The notes: a model not told the origin generated them from the letters alone. A DNA stretch of 64,000 bases from Alviniconcha marisindica (GCA_018857735.1 JABMCL010002957.1:241001-305000), one strand, 5' to 3'; shown: positions 1-12,310, numbered from the stretch's first letter. Numbers and translations are program-made.

Positions 1-10
1 GATCATCTCT

Positions 11-14
11 GTGT

Positions 15-44
<30 letters not shown>
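11..44. repeat. (TG)n microsatellite
   Basis: TG/CG-rich run at the window edge in an NPRL2 intron. Confidence 0.85.
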
Positions 45-45
<1 letters not shown>

Positions 46-397
46 AAAATACAGTCTGTCAAATCAAAATGACAGAGTACTGAGTTCACTCAATATCACA
101 TGACAGAAACTAAATTCAACTTTTGCTCATTTCATTGACTTGCTATTCAACCTATCAGCCAATCAAAAATCCCCTCCCCCATCTTTGAAACTGAACCAAA
201 GGCTACAATTTGCATTAATACCACAGCAACTTACTCTATTGGCTTCACAGAAAGAAAGAAAATATTTTCAACTGGATTTCGCAGTCTGAAGGAGATACAT
301 TTTGCAGAACATCTGAATGACTAGCACTCTGCATGCATGCAGCCCTGGATGACTACCCCCACCAACACTGTTAAATGATATTAGTTTGTTTTCGTTT

Positions 398-725
398 TTT
401 AATGTTTTAAGTACTTCATTGTCCCTTGCAGGAAATTCAGGTCGTCATACTCAGCTAAGGCACAGCAGCCGCAAGAGCAGTGCCACCAATTCCTATCAGC
501 ATTTGCAGTTTTTGTGTGTGTCCAAACAATATGGCTGGCAGTGTCTGGGATTTTTAACAGGCGCACAGATGTTAATGCAAGCAATAGCACACTGAGGCTG
601 TGCACTGTAAGAGAGTCTGCACTGAAACTCAGGGAGAAAAATCCCTTGCCACACCAGGGACTTGAACCTGCATCAGTATTACAATTGGCTTTTAAGTGGG
701 ATACTCTGCCAACTGAGCTGTCCAG
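398..725 (-). mobile_element. tRNA-derived SINE, family A (copy 1)
   Basis: Read on the minus strand, the right end is a tRNA-like head: box A GACAGCTCAGTTGGCAGAG (about 723-705) and box B GGTTCAAGTCC (668-658). A body follows, with an A-rich tail near 398. A second diverged copy lies at 48115-48465, with the same order of motifs (CTCAGGGAGAAAAATCCCTTG, TTGCAAGAAATT-like tail). It sits in an NPRL2 intron, directly beside the exon 3 donor. Confidence 0.7.
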
Positions 726-735
726 CCCCTTTTAC

Positions 736-3700
736 CTCCAGCTGCACCATGTATGCAGCCAACTTCTTCACCACTGGCCCATAGCTGGCTGTATTGGTGT
801 CCTGGTTCAGCACAAAGCAAACGTTGAAGATGAGGGCGTTCCTCTTGTACTTGGTGTTGTCAATCACCACTGGGCAACCCACAAATTTCTTGCCAAAAGC
901 AGTTCTGGAGGAATATTTTACACACACACACACACACACAAACACACACATCAGAAGAAGAAACACAACTGACTTGGGTAGAAGTACTAAAACAGCTAAA
1001 TAGTACAGTACTTGGGGCTTAGAGTTATAAATGCATCTTATGTGCAGTAATGACCAAATGCTTGAAACAACAGTATCTTTGTGCACCTGCATGTTGGACC
1101 ACAATCAAACATGAAAATAAACTGTTAAAAGAATTGCATGGCTGACTGGCACTCAAAAAACAAACAAAAAAAGTATTATGGGGATTCTCCTACTTCACCG
1201 ATTGTTTAATTGTTATCAAGTACAGAAAATTTGTGAAATCATTGAATTATTTATGAAAACAAATGTGAAACAACTGACGTTAAAGTTTGTGTCAAATTAA
1301 CTAAAACTTTTATTTTCTTACACATATCACAAAATGAGCATATAATAGCAATAACAACAAAAAATTAATGAGAAACAAAGATATCAGGCTGATCTCAAAC
1401 TCAAAGGGACATGAAACTCAACAGGTGGGTTGGGGGCAAATAGATTTAGTGGATACTTACACAGAATCAACAAAGGAGTTAATTAAAGCTTAAAAGCACC
1501 ATACAAGTACAACAAGACCGGAGTCATACCTGGTATGCAAGTAAACACAAGGTGCATACACTCCACCAGAGGCTGTACCTCTTTGTTGTGTTTGAGTGAC
1601 ATCTTTCAAGCGCTAATTAACTCCCTTGATTGTTGATTTTGTACAAGCGCTCTGGGCCTTGTTCTGTTTCCGGTTGTGATACTTACACAGTAATTAAGCG
1701 GCCCTCTAATTCCCTCTTTGTGATGATGAAATTCTGAATTGCGTCAAAGGATTCTTTGGACAGGAAATCATCTGGAGTCTGAAAAGATTATGCTATGAAA
1801 GGCACTGGCACTGCTGAAAATGCCCAACAAACACTCGAACTCAACTCACATACAATTTTAGTCAATGAAACTGTTGATGTAAATTATATAGCTCAACAGG
1901 GTGGACTCTTTCTCTGTTTGTTTCACCAAAGGGTTCTGTCAACCGCTGAATCTGTGACAGATCCAGCACATCTAAGAACAGATCCAGCAAAACTGTTTAC
2001 ACAGATCTTTACAAAATGCAGTAAATTCTGTGTAAGTGTGTGTGTGTGTGCATGCGCGTGAAATTTGGAATACTTTGATTAAGAGTTGTATTCCTTTGAG
2101 CTTGAAATTTTATGTGATAATTTGTTGCTGTTTTTTAATCTTACTTTGCATTAAAAACAAATGTATAGTTTGTAACCAGTCTTATTTGTCTGTTGGGTAC
2201 TTTCTGATTTTCCAGCAGTTCATGTTCTTTCTTTCACTTTTTTGTATGCACACCATACTAAATTTCTGTAACTATGCTGCATAAAAAGATACAGATGTCA
2301 CTTGACTGAAATAATGGATACATTTCTGAAGGCAGTACTATATGTTGTAATACAAACATGTTTTGACAAACTTATACAAATGCAAAGTTTGACACTGGTG
2401 AGCTACATCATGGCTGTGCCTGTAGGTATATGTGCACATACATTTAGGTGTGTATTTACAATACACTGATTTATGCTCAAAAACAACAACCCCCATGCTC
2501 AAATTTTCAAACACACCCACAACATATATATGTGAGCACACAGACGTGGACACACACACACACACACAAACAGAGTTAGGAGTTCATTATTACTAACTTT
2601 TATTGTCTGTGAAAACTACAACATGAAATATGCATCTGTTTTACCACAATCTGTTTTATCAGTCTCTCTCTGTCCCTAATAAATACTGCATAAGACTATC
2701 AAAAGTTAACAATTGCATGCACATAATAAAGCAAAACAGAAGAATATATCAAACTTGCAGAACAAATACTAAATCAACTTTTTACCTTAAGTATTGGACA
2801 GGAAAATAAATAAATAAATAAATATATATATCTAATGGAGCGGAAGAGCCACGTAGAAGGACAGTGACCCAGGCAGCGGAGTCTGTCGAAATTGAGACCA
2901 CAGCAGGCGGACGGCAGCAAACAGGCTTTATTCTACAGCAGTGCAGACAACTTTCTCAGCACACCCAAAATCCTCACACGCACGCATAGATAAGAGAACT
3001 GCGCGGGCCGCAAAGAACACACGCTATCGCTACAATGAAATCAGCCCTCTGGACCACAAAATGGCTGACAATTGTGTTTCCTTGGCCCGCACAAATACAG
3101 TTTCCTCAACAATAACTAAACTAATTAAAACATGAAATACATCAAATAAAAGCTAGTTACAACCTTTTAAACCATATAAACAAAATGTACACACATGACT
3201 TATTTAATTTACAACAAGAGTGGGAAACGTGGCTTGCACCTATCTATAAGTAGATTCGTACAACTAAATCACAACTAACACAATGTACAAAATATAACTG
3301 TCGCTAAAACTTATATCAGAATAAAGAGCACGCTCCCACGGCTAAAATGGTACATAACAATTACAATACAACGCTCTGTAAGAGAAGCAAGACACACTCA
3401 AAGACTAGCACTAAAACAATCGGTGCGAACTTTCGCCTGGGGCGCGTTATCTTAGTCGCAACAGCGCTGATAGTGATATCAAGTAGTCTATGAATATAAC
3501 TTAGCTTCTACAGTACACAATACTCAATAAGTTAATTTCAACCCAAAATAAACACTAAACATGAAGTCAGCTAAGCAAAATACTATACGACAAAGCACTG
3601 ATCGACACAGAATTACTTTTATTGAGTCAAAACAACGATTCACTACTATTCACTAGTACTACACAGAAAATGCACCATGCAGACGACGGCTATAAAAAGA

Positions 3701-6700
3701 ATGGACCTAGAGAGGCATCTGCTACTGATTAAGCTCGATCCTGCATCTAAATAAGATCTAAATAAACATTCTAAGATGCCAAATTATATTACACATGGCT
3801 TAGTGCATAAAAAGGACTAGGTAAACAAAGAGTAGGTAAAAAACAAGCGGTCAAAATATTAAGGGAGTAAACAGATTTGAAAATGGCGCGCACCAGCGGC
3901 TATCGCCGGTCGGCTGTGTGAAAGCCATGTGGCGTTACGCAACACTTCAAAACAAAAGCGTCGTCTGCTCCGGTTCCCGGGTTACTAACAGTACAGTAAT
4001 GAAATTGCATAGATCTGATAACCGGGGCGGGATTATTGTAAAAACGTACAAATAGCACTTGCTCACATATATATATATATACCCCTTTCATTATTTTCTC
4101 CACCTTCATATAAATCATATTCACTGTGACTTTGAAAAGGATTTGATACATCAGACTCATTGAAACCAGTCTGAACATGTAAACCTTATTAAAAAATATA
4201 TTATTATAAGAATGGGTATGGACATGCGCAGTTTCAGACTCACTCCACAGCACCCAAAAAAGAAAAAAAGATTAAAAAAACAGAAGAAGAGGGAAAAGCA
4301 ACATCAAGGTCTTGCTTGGGCAGTAAACAAATGTAAATGTTGTCTATAACATGCTCATTAATTTCATGCATGACTTTAAATATGTATACAGAAAATGGCC
4401 ATACCACATTCTGAACTCAACTGGATAAGAATTTATCATGAATGTAAAACTTTTTCTTTTGTCAGTCTTCCCATCATTTATTTGTCAAAGGACAACTTGT
4501 CCACTTGTCACTTGACAAAGGGGCCTATGAAACATGCCAGTAAACATGCTGGATCCAATTCAGAAGCGTTTTGGTTATGGCCAGTCACATCCACTGGCTG
4601 TAACACTTTGTTACAGCTAGTGAGCAGCATGCAAAAATCATTGGACCCGATTCTTGCAGAATGCAACTGGCCTGCTACCTGTGAGGCACTTTCGGACTCA
4701 GTTGCATTCTTCCACCAACAGCTCAGATAATGCTGCACAAAACCAGCTGATTTGGTTCTGGCTGACTGTGTTAGGTTTTGGCCAAACAGATCCAGTCTGG
4801 AAGCAAGCCAGTGTGGAAGAATCATCGGGTGCCGAATCATCAGAAGGTTGTTCCAAGTTGACCCAGATCAGATGCAAATCAGATCTGGCATGTTTACTGG
4901 GAGAGTACAAACAACAGAAACATTTAGCACCATGTTACTGATGATGGATGTCTGTTTTTCTCTCTGTCCATCTATATCTCTCTTTTAGTTTTACACACAC
5001 ACACACACTGTCAAACATACATTGCTGGACAAAATCAAAAATAATAATCGAAATGCAGAACAATTTATAACAGACCTCAAATCACTGACAAAAACTGATT
5101 TTCATCAATGCAGCTGCTTCATTAAAATTATTATTATTATTGATCGCTTTTATATAGCGCTATTCTCCGCTCTCAAGCAGGCTCACTGCACTCGCACGTG
5201 ATTCTACATGAGTGAATAGCTTTTTATAGTGAGTTTTTTTAATATCCACCGAAGTGGTGTACTTACAGCACTGGCATGGCTGCTGCCATCTCGGCGCGTT
5301 CTGTGTACACAATACAACTATGCACTATGTCACTTCATGCAAAGCCACATACGTAAGGTGTATGCATGTTTAGCTGTAACCTGCCACCTGCGCTTTTGGC
5401 AGAATGACCGGGGTCTTTTATGTGCTACTGCAGTAACACGGGGGTGGAACGGATACAAAATAAGTCAGCACAGAAAGTTGACCATGGAGAAGAAAATTCT
5501 CCCGCCACTCCAGCAGGGATTCGAACCCGCGACCTTTCGATCACGAGTCCGGCGCTCTAACCACTGAGCTATCCCCGCTCCCCAATTATCATCAGTAAAA
5601 ATTGCACATCGCTGTGTACATTACACGTATGCAAATCACAAAATGTTCATTATACCGGTTAGCAGCAGAGCAGCTTCTGCACCTTGACTTGACTGACAAA
5701 AACAGAATTTAGAAAACAAAAAGGTGTACTTAGCATCATTTGCGTTTAATCTCTTCCTGATCATCTTTCAAAACAGTGCATCAGGCCAAAACAAAAATCT
5801 TTCTCATTATATTGTAGCAGGAGAGCTGTGCAAGCTAGCTCGAGTTACGAGCTTTGAGTTCCCCCCACCCCTTCTCTCCAGTCTGACGCTGCCTGCCAGC
5901 AACTGGCCGGTGCCGCGCGGCGGTATAAAAGACAGTGCCTGCCCGGTTTCTTCACCGTGTGCTGAAAAGTGCTGGTCAACCCTACCTTCTCCCCCGAGTA
6001 TACATGCTGAAAAGTGTGTTAATCTTCCCTTAGTTAGAGGACTCGGTGCTGAAAAGTGCTAGTCCACCCCTACCCCTGGGTCTACATGCTTAAAAGTGTG
6101 TTGCTCTTCCCTTAGTTATTAGAAGACCTGTGCTGCAAAGTGCAGGCACGCATGTTGTTTAGTTATTAGAAGACTTGTGCTGCAAAGTGCGAGCGTTAGT
6201 TAAGTCAGTTTATGCTTGTTTGTCTTCTTGTGCTGCAAAGTGCAAGTATTAGTTAAGTCAGTGTAAGGGTGCAACTTACTTTTGTAGGTAATTGGTACTG
6301 AGCCTATGTCGGTAGCTAGGTTAGCTATGGTTTAGTGCGTAGGATAGGCATAGTCATGTGTCAGTTTGTTTTGTTTTTGTGTTTACTGTATGTGTAACAT
6401 GCGGTAGTGTAAATAAAACTGTATGCATTTCTTTATTTGGTTCGTCACTATAATGGGAGTGAGAGTATGTACTGAGACGAAGTGTGGTCAGTGCACGCGT
6501 CTGTGAGCGTGCCTCAGTGTTTTCGTCATGTCAGTACATGTGTACAACTTCTGTCTCCCCTTATCTTTTGTCTAGTGTCTGTTTTAAGTGGCATATGTGC
6601 ATAGTGAAATGGCACACCTACCTCTGAGGAGCGGACAAGCAGCCAAACACTAACAGAGGGTTTTTTTTGGTTACCAAGGTCGGTCGATTGTAGTGATTTT

Positions 6701-8414
6701 GAACACAACGCGAGGCACACTGAAACTGAAAGGCACTCTACATGAGGAAGACTAGAGGCAATTGTTTATTCCAGCGTGAGTGTCTCTCCTTGGCAATCTC
6801 CAGCCTCCCCCTGAACCTAGAATGAGGAACGGGCCGCAGGTCCGGTTACAATATAAATATAATCCTGAGTCAATGTGTTGGCTTCAAACTCATTGCATTA
6901 AAACAGAAAAGGAAGCAAAAAACCGTATGAATAGAAAGTAGTGCATGCACATACGTTACATAAATTAAAACACATCTTCATTAAAATGTCAAAACTTGTG
7001 ATGGCCTTTGCTAAACATAAATTACAATATATTACAATGACATGTAATACAGCTATGTACAGTTAGAAAACAAACTGGAATGCAATGACCATTCAACTTA
7101 AAATTTAAAAAAGTGTAATATTAATAGATTCAAATTCATCATTAATGCCAGATGGAACTTTTTGCATATTTTAGGAGTGCTCATTCACCACAATGATTCT
7201 CTTTGTTTCCTCCACCCTGAAACAGTTCAGGTCCTTGACTACCGGACAGCCTGAGCCATGTGCAGGGGATTCAACATCAGCTCAAAGGTTGCCCCTTTCA
7301 AGTTTGCGCCTCGCAAGTTTGCTTCTTGAAGATCACAGCCAGAAAGGTCACAGTTTTCTAAATCAGCCCCTGCCAACACAGCACCTCTCAAATCGCAATT
7401 TTGCAAGTTGGCATTTTTCAAAGTCGCCACCCTCAGGTTGACCCCAGCCATGTGACTGCCTTCAAGGTCAACATTCTTCATCAGAGCACCCTCCATGTTG
7501 GCCCGACTTCCCGCAGGATCTTCAAAGTTGCAGCCACGCATCGAGGCTCCTTCCATGTTGGCACAAAGGACTTTGACCCCCAAAAGATTGGCAGAATCAA
7601 GGGTGGCACTGCAGAGGTCAGAGCGCTCAAAGTTGCAGTAGGAGAGGTTCGCACCGGAGAGGTTGGCTTTGCGCAGAATGGCATATTTGAAGTTGATGTA
7701 GCGCAGGTCCAGCTTGGACAGGTTGGCACCTGTGAAATTCACTCCCTGCAGCACACAGTGCAAAAAAAGAGACCAGTGTTAGCAGACAGAAACCAAGTAG
7801 CCTGCATGTCATGTATGTATACTGACACAGTGACAGTGATACATGATGTCTATCAAAGTATCATTGGTGGGAGCAGCCACAAGTATCATTTTTGTTGTGA
7901 CAAAGGTATTGTCATGCCAAACACATGTTTGTCGCACCAAACATGTGTTTGTCGTGAAAAACACATATTTTGGCATGACAAAAGTATGCTCGCCTTGACA
8001 AAAAATTTGTTGTGACAAAATTAAGTTTGTTGCGACAAAAAATACGTGTGGCAGCTCCCGCCAGTAATAGATGTCTTCTGTAAAATGCAGCTGTATTGTT
8101 ATACACTGTCACGGATCAATACACAGTGACTTCTTTGACAAATATCAGCCCCACCCCAATATACATAACAGCACATGCAATGACACTGCACACACACTCA
8201 CAACATTGAACCATTTTTTCTTCTTTTCTTTTGAACTGTTGTTGCATTAACTTTTAAAACTAATAAACTTTGAAACAAAACGTAAAAACTGAACAAGCCA
8301 CAAATGAAAAATAAAATATACAGAAAGAAAGAAAGGGCTCACTTCATCAATACAAATGACAAATACAGTGCTATGAAAAGTCATTATGAGTAAGAACGAG
8401 GAATATGGTCATGC

Positions 8415-8445
<31 letters not shown>

Positions 8446-11400
8446 ATGCCACTGTGTGATCGTGAGTGTGCACAAGTGTTCCCATTTGTCTTTTATATAA
8501 ATTTGCATTAAATGCTGTTTTGTCTCCTGACTTATTTCAAGCTGAAATCTGTGAATTATTACAATACATGTATACAACTGCCTGTGCTTTGAATTTTTTT
8601 GCTTTGTTTTCATGGCCTTTGCTGAACTTCCTGCGGAACACGTGGCTGTGATGATTAATATTAGTTATTACTATTAGTATTACATGTATTAGTTGTAGTA
8701 TTACTGTCAGTACACACTATTTCTTCATTTGTTTTTATTCATTGACCCAGAACAACACCCTGCTGACTGTACACTGTACATAATATACTAGTCTAAGTCT
8801 TAAGTCTAATCCATTTTTAGCAACATGTTTAGTGCCAACTGTCATGCACCTATCATCTGATGCAGCTGTGGACATTCACATAGTGGACATGATTCATCTC
8901 ACAGAATGATTGACCTTGACTGTAATGATAACAGTTTGATTGTTTGTTGTCCTTGATCTTGACTCACATTTCCAGATAGGTCATACAAAGATAGTGACAT
9001 TGTGGCTGGCCACCCTTCTCGTGACTGATTTATAATGATAACAGTTTGATTGTTTGTTGTACTTGATCTTGACTCACATTTCCAGATAGCTGATACAAAG
9101 ATAGTGACATTGTGGCTGGCCACCCTTCTCCATGACTGATTACAATGTAATATAGAATTCAAAACAAACAGGCCAAGTTCTAATTCTATGCTTTGTCCTC
9201 ATTCTCATAGTCCTACTGTGTTTCATATTCCATGAATTTTTGACCCAGTCAATGTAAAAAGTGTTCTCAAAGTGTAACAAAGTCCTACTGTATTAACCAA
9301 CTTTGGAAGGGAGTACTCTAGTGGGCACCCCCCCCCCCTCCCCTCCCCCCTTTTCTAACAGAAATCTGTAAGTGTAACACAATGAAAAACTTTGGAAGAG
9401 CTCTGTAACCTAAGTGTACTGTCAGGTAAATCAACACAAACTAGCCAGACTTGAAATATATGGCACAATGCTATAAATACTTAATCACTAATTAATGTAC
9501 AGTGAGATTTCTGAATTTGCAAACATGACCTAACGAAGTCTAACCAAAGGGATGCAACGCATAGCGGGTCGTTGATAATGTACACACATCATTGACAATG
9601 ACATCGCATGTCATTTCCATGGGGCTTTAACACACACTTTGATAGTTTAAATATATATATTATATATGAAAACATGACTCATCTTTTTTTCCTTTGTTTT
9701 AAAAAATACCCACTATACTAAATTTTTCATAATTTGTTAATGTTATTCATTGCCATGGCATTGGCCAGTAAAATCAGTTTACATGAGCAGCACCCTATCG
9801 TGATCATCTTATTCTTAGTCTTGTTAATGTTCACTGAGGTGTAACTAATGTAAGTTTTATTCCAACATTTTCACAAGTCACATGTAAAATTAAAAAATAC
9901 ATTTTCTTTCTTTTTTCAATGATGATTCATAAAGTTAAACAGACCTGTCTCACTCTCAGTGTCATGTCAAAAATGTTTTGTTTGTCTTGTTTTGAATTTT
10001 AGTTTCATAACATTAATAAAATTCTGGATACATGCACACTACTGTACCAGTATCATTAGACCAAATAAATATGCTGTTGCTTTCTTTCTCAAAACATATT
10101 GTGTCCAGCATGTGTAAAATTATTAAATTTAGAATTATGATACTGAGAAACTTTAAGTATTAAATATTTCAACAACAAAAACGAAAAAAGTGAAAGTGCA
10201 ATTTTAGTACAAGTACAACAACTTCGAGTACAACTGCCTATCTCAGTATAATATATCTGCTCTCTCCAGATATTAAAAGCAGCAATAATGTGTGCCTGGG
10301 TATATGCAATGTTCTGTTGCTTCTTTTATATTGCACTGCCACCATCCATTTTATATTTGGCCACACTTACTGACTGTGGAGTTGCACTTGCAGTGAAAAC
10401 AATATGCCAGCCACATGTAAAATTACTAAAATAGTAAAAAGGTTCTGCAGTTCAATTACACTGCCAAAGCCACAATCATTCTGTTGGGGTTTAATTACTT
10501 TAAACCATCCCTGCAGCCTTTACCTTGCAACTGATGAATGATACATTATACATCATTTTTAAATTTAAAAGCAAGTCTAACCTTCCAAATTGGCAAATAT
10601 ATAATTTTATCTGGTAATGATGCACTACAATTACAAATATACCAGTTACCACATGGTTAGATGAAATTTAAAAAAACTACAACTTTAAGTTGACCAGTTG
10701 ATTCAAATCCTCAATTTGAATTAATGAATTACTCAGCATCAAGACCACAATGGCACATAATATATAATTTACAAACTGACAAGTGACATTATATCTATAA
10801 ATATAATACAATAATCTGAAATTTCATCCAAAAAAATATCACAAAAAACAAACACAAAAACAGTTTAGTTCCACATAATACATACCTGGCATCTTAGTTC
10901 TTTGTTAGTAGGTGTCACCATCAGAGCCATGACCAGTTCACGACGAGTAATTGGCGTACTGTCATCAGGCGGCTGCTCACGTTCAATCAGGTCCTCCAGC
11001 TGCTCAATCAATGATGTAAGACCAAAGAACTTTGCTTCTTCCAACACGCCTTCAGGGTTTACATTTTTGTCCAACACAAGCTGTCCATGACGAAGATAGT
11101 TTAGAATTGGTTCAAAGTAAAGAGGGCTGCGATCAATGAGGTAGGCGCCAGTTTCATCAACTGCACTCTGCCACTCAACATCACCATGCGTGAACATGCG
11201 TGCCAACATGCTGCTGCCATCCACATCTGTACGCGTCAATGTGCTGACGGTGGTGGCGAACAATTTTCCACCGACATTCAGATGAACCCATTCTGACTGA
11301 GCACAAATTTGCTGGTGACTCATTTGATTCTGCTGCTCGTTTAGATCCGAATTTTCCGGGGGGTAGCATTTGGCCACAACTGGTTTTGTTACCGACCACG

Positions 11401-12310
11401 ACTGTGGTCTAACGAAAGATTCTCCGCTTGCAGCTGCATACAAAATTTCATCGTCTCTGATTAGCTCAGCGTCTTCGATGAGACCCCCTGCTACAGTGTA
11501 CAATTCACTGACTTCAAAATCAAGCTTCCTACTGGCTTCTGACAAAACGTCTGAAATTGAATCCCTAATACAAATCACTCTTCCTCCCTCTGAACATCCA
11601 TTCCTGAAAACAGTCGCACGTTTCATTGTGGAAAGAGGGTGGTGTGAACAGTGTAAAGGAATCCGGCAAGAAAGAAAAAAAATCAATATTTGCAAAACTT
11701 GTCCAAATTTCAGCTCACTCTTGCTTCTGTCTCAGTGTGTCGCACCAGCCGGTGAACTGACTGAAAGCTCTCTGATAGTAATAATGCTCTCGGTGTGTCT
11801 AAATGGTGACGCCGCTCTCCCTTTTCGGAAACCGTATGTGTTTACAGCTGCTTTATCATACGCTAGAAATAGAACCGCAAAGGTCAAGGATGAAAAAACA
11901 CGAAAACCGCGTCGCCATTTCCGTCTGCTATACGAGAGTCTCGATCAAAACGAGACTGAACGGTTCCCCCCCCCCCCCCCCCCCCCAACATTAGCGATAT
12001 GTTTATCAACAGTTTCACATTTCAAACGGAATATTTAGATGGAGTACTTCAAATGCAATTTCAGGATGAGAAAACACTCCTACCCGGTATGAGCAAGCTT
12101 GCTCGGACACAATGATCACACAGACTGAGATTCAGTCACGCAGTCCCAAACAAAACTCAGTCACAGTCTTTGCCAGAAAAACGACCATGTAACGTTATGT
12201 AACAGAAAGAGGTTCACAAACGTTGATGATAAAAAATACTCTCTCACCTGGCAAGTTATTTTAGGTCCTGCTGTTGGGTGAAATTCGCTGAATAAGATGC
12301 ATTCAATCAT
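736..12310 (-). CDS. NPRL2: NPRL2, GATOR1 complex subunit (5' part, coding exons 1-3)
   Basis: NPRL2 is part of GATOR1, the GTPase-activating complex that turns off Rag GTPases and so mTORC1 at the lysosome when amino acids are scarce. Three exons are visible. Exon 1 (12310-12248) starts [20 protein letters not shown], matching the human N-terminus. Exon 2 (1778-1687) contains [15 protein letters not shown]. Exon 3 (904-736) contains [20 protein letters not shown] and VVKKLAAYM. Every junction is AG/GT and the reading phase carries through (21 codons; 30 codons plus 2 nt; completed in exon 3). The start is the first ATG of that frame at 12310; the preceding in-frame codon run opens only with GTG. 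Exon 4 onward is not found in 1-735 and must lie to the left. Intron 1 (1779-12247) encloses KCTD9 on the same strand. Family and exon order are secure; the gene is incomplete only because of the window edge. Confidence 0.94.
2831..4067 (-). mobile_element. Solo LTR of the same family as the element at 13899-17583
   Basis: This 1237 bp copy is colinear with the two LTRs at 13899-15089 and 16339-17583. On the minus strand it begins TGTGAGCAAGTGC and has AATAAA about 100 bp before its end, as in R-U5. The terminal CA is mutated to GA (TCTAATGG on the plus strand). It is flanked by TATA on both sides (2827-2830, 4068-4071), consistent with a 4 bp target duplication, although the flank is itself TA-rich. 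No internal region is attached, as expected after LTR-LTR recombination. Confidence 0.8.
4537..4900. mobile_element. Short inverted-repeat element (MITE-like), 364 bp
   Basis: The left end CCAGTAAACATGCTGGATCC and the right end (reverse complement CCAGTAAACATGCCAGATCT) form terminal inverted repeats of about 24 bp with four mismatches. No clear target duplication or transposase is seen. It lies in NPRL2 intron 1. Confidence 0.55.
5125..5580 (-). mobile_element. tRNA-Thr-like SINE, family B (copy 1)
   Basis: On the minus strand the head reads like a whole tRNA: GGGGATAGCTCAGTGGTTAG, an anticodon loop CTCGTGA, and box B GGGTTCGAATCCC. An unrelated body follows, with a 3' end TAGCGCTATATAAAAGCGAT and an (AAT)n tail at about 5125-5145. 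Because of the body and tail this is a retroposed SINE, not a tRNA gene. It is relatively intact, which suggests a young copy. A second copy is at 49545-49800. Confidence 0.8.
5813..6850 (+). mobile_element. Solo LTR candidate of a different family
   Basis: This 1038 bp block runs TGTAGCAGG...GGTTACA and is flanked by ATAT at 5809-5812 and 6851-6854 (4 bp target duplication). It contains a TATA box (TATAAAA, 5924-5930) in a GC-rich setting and a poly(A) signal AATAAA at 6412-6417, the expected promoter/R-region order for an LTR. There is one copy only, so its limits rest on the terminal TG/CA and the duplication. It lies about 390 bp downstream of the KCTD9 stop. Confidence 0.6.
5959..6243 (+). 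repeat. Seven spaced copies of a 14-mer, consensus RTGCTKMAAAGTGY
   Basis: Copies start at 5959, 6004, 6046, 6086, 6130, 6177 and 6230, spaced 40-53 bp, just downstream of the TATA box in the solo LTR candidate. Flanking spacer words (CTTCCCTTAGTTA, TTAGTTAAGTCAGT) also recur, so this is a degenerate 45 bp tandem repeat within the transcribed leader of the LTR. Confidence 0.75.
7239..11626 (-). CDS. KCTD9: KCTD9, BTB and pentapeptide-repeat protein
   Basis: KCTD9 is a BTB/POZ protein; in the KCTD family BTB domains commonly dock Cullin-3 ubiquitin ligases. There are two coding exons: 11626-10886 (247 codons) and 7745-7239 (168 codons plus stop), 415 aa in all against 389 in human. Residues 1-70 match the N-terminal ubiquitin-like domain ([17 protein letters not shown]). 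The BTB domain spans about 113-214 ([28 protein letters not shown]). From about 248 the protein is a right-handed pentapeptide-repeat solenoid (A-N/D-L-x-x repeats such as [19 protein letters not shown]) ending PLHMAQAVR, like the human end. The splice [11 protein letters not shown] is phase 0 with gtatg donor and gcag acceptor. The start is chosen because [10 protein letters not shown] aligns with the human start. The whole gene lies inside intron 1 of NPRL2 in the same orientation. With one intron it is intron-poor relative to the human gene. Confidence 0.96.
7866..8062. mobile_element. Foldback element with internal TTTGTYGYGACAAA motifs
   Basis: The ends GGTGGGAGCAGCCACAAGTA and (reverse complement) GGCGGGAGCTGCCACACGTA are inverted repeats. 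Between them about seven degenerate copies of the near-palindrome TTTGTTGYGACAAA recur every 20-25 bp. It lies in the single KCTD9 intron, 120 bp from exon 2. Confidence 0.6.
8416..8442. repeat. (TG)n microsatellite
   Basis: About 13 TG dinucleotides in the KCTD9 intron. Confidence 0.9.
8923..9142. repeat. Tandem duplication, 110 bp unit
   Basis: Two near-identical units contain TAATGATAACAGTTTGATTG and GACATTGTGGCTGGCCACCC, in the KCTD9 intron. Confidence 0.85.
9143..10885. other. KCTD9 intron, AT-rich, no further feature
   Basis: AT-rich intronic sequence with a short C/T run at about 9331-9352 and an AT run at about 9651-9667. I see no exon or repeat family in it. Confidence 0.6.
11966..11986. 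repeat. Poly-C tract
   Basis: Twenty-one C in a row between the KCTD9 and NPRL2 start codons, in the presumed KCTD9 promoter region. Poly-G on the minus strand. Confidence 0.9.

Noticed and set aside
2941..3135. Conserved 64-93 codon frame in all three LTR copies (also 13913 and 16353)
   Set aside because: It is antisense to the LTR and covers the R-U5 part; conservation is explained by the copies being the same repeat.
4395..4988. Overlapping frames on both strands as a small gene
   Set aside because: They fall in and around an inverted-repeat element and lack conserved features.
5480..5580. A tRNA-Thr gene on the minus strand
   Set aside because: The tRNA-like part is the head of a SINE with body and AAT tail, and a second copy exists at 49545.
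7401..8015. Plus-strand 204-codon frame
   Set aside because: It is the antisense shadow of KCTD9 exon 2, whose pentapeptide repeats leave the other strand open.
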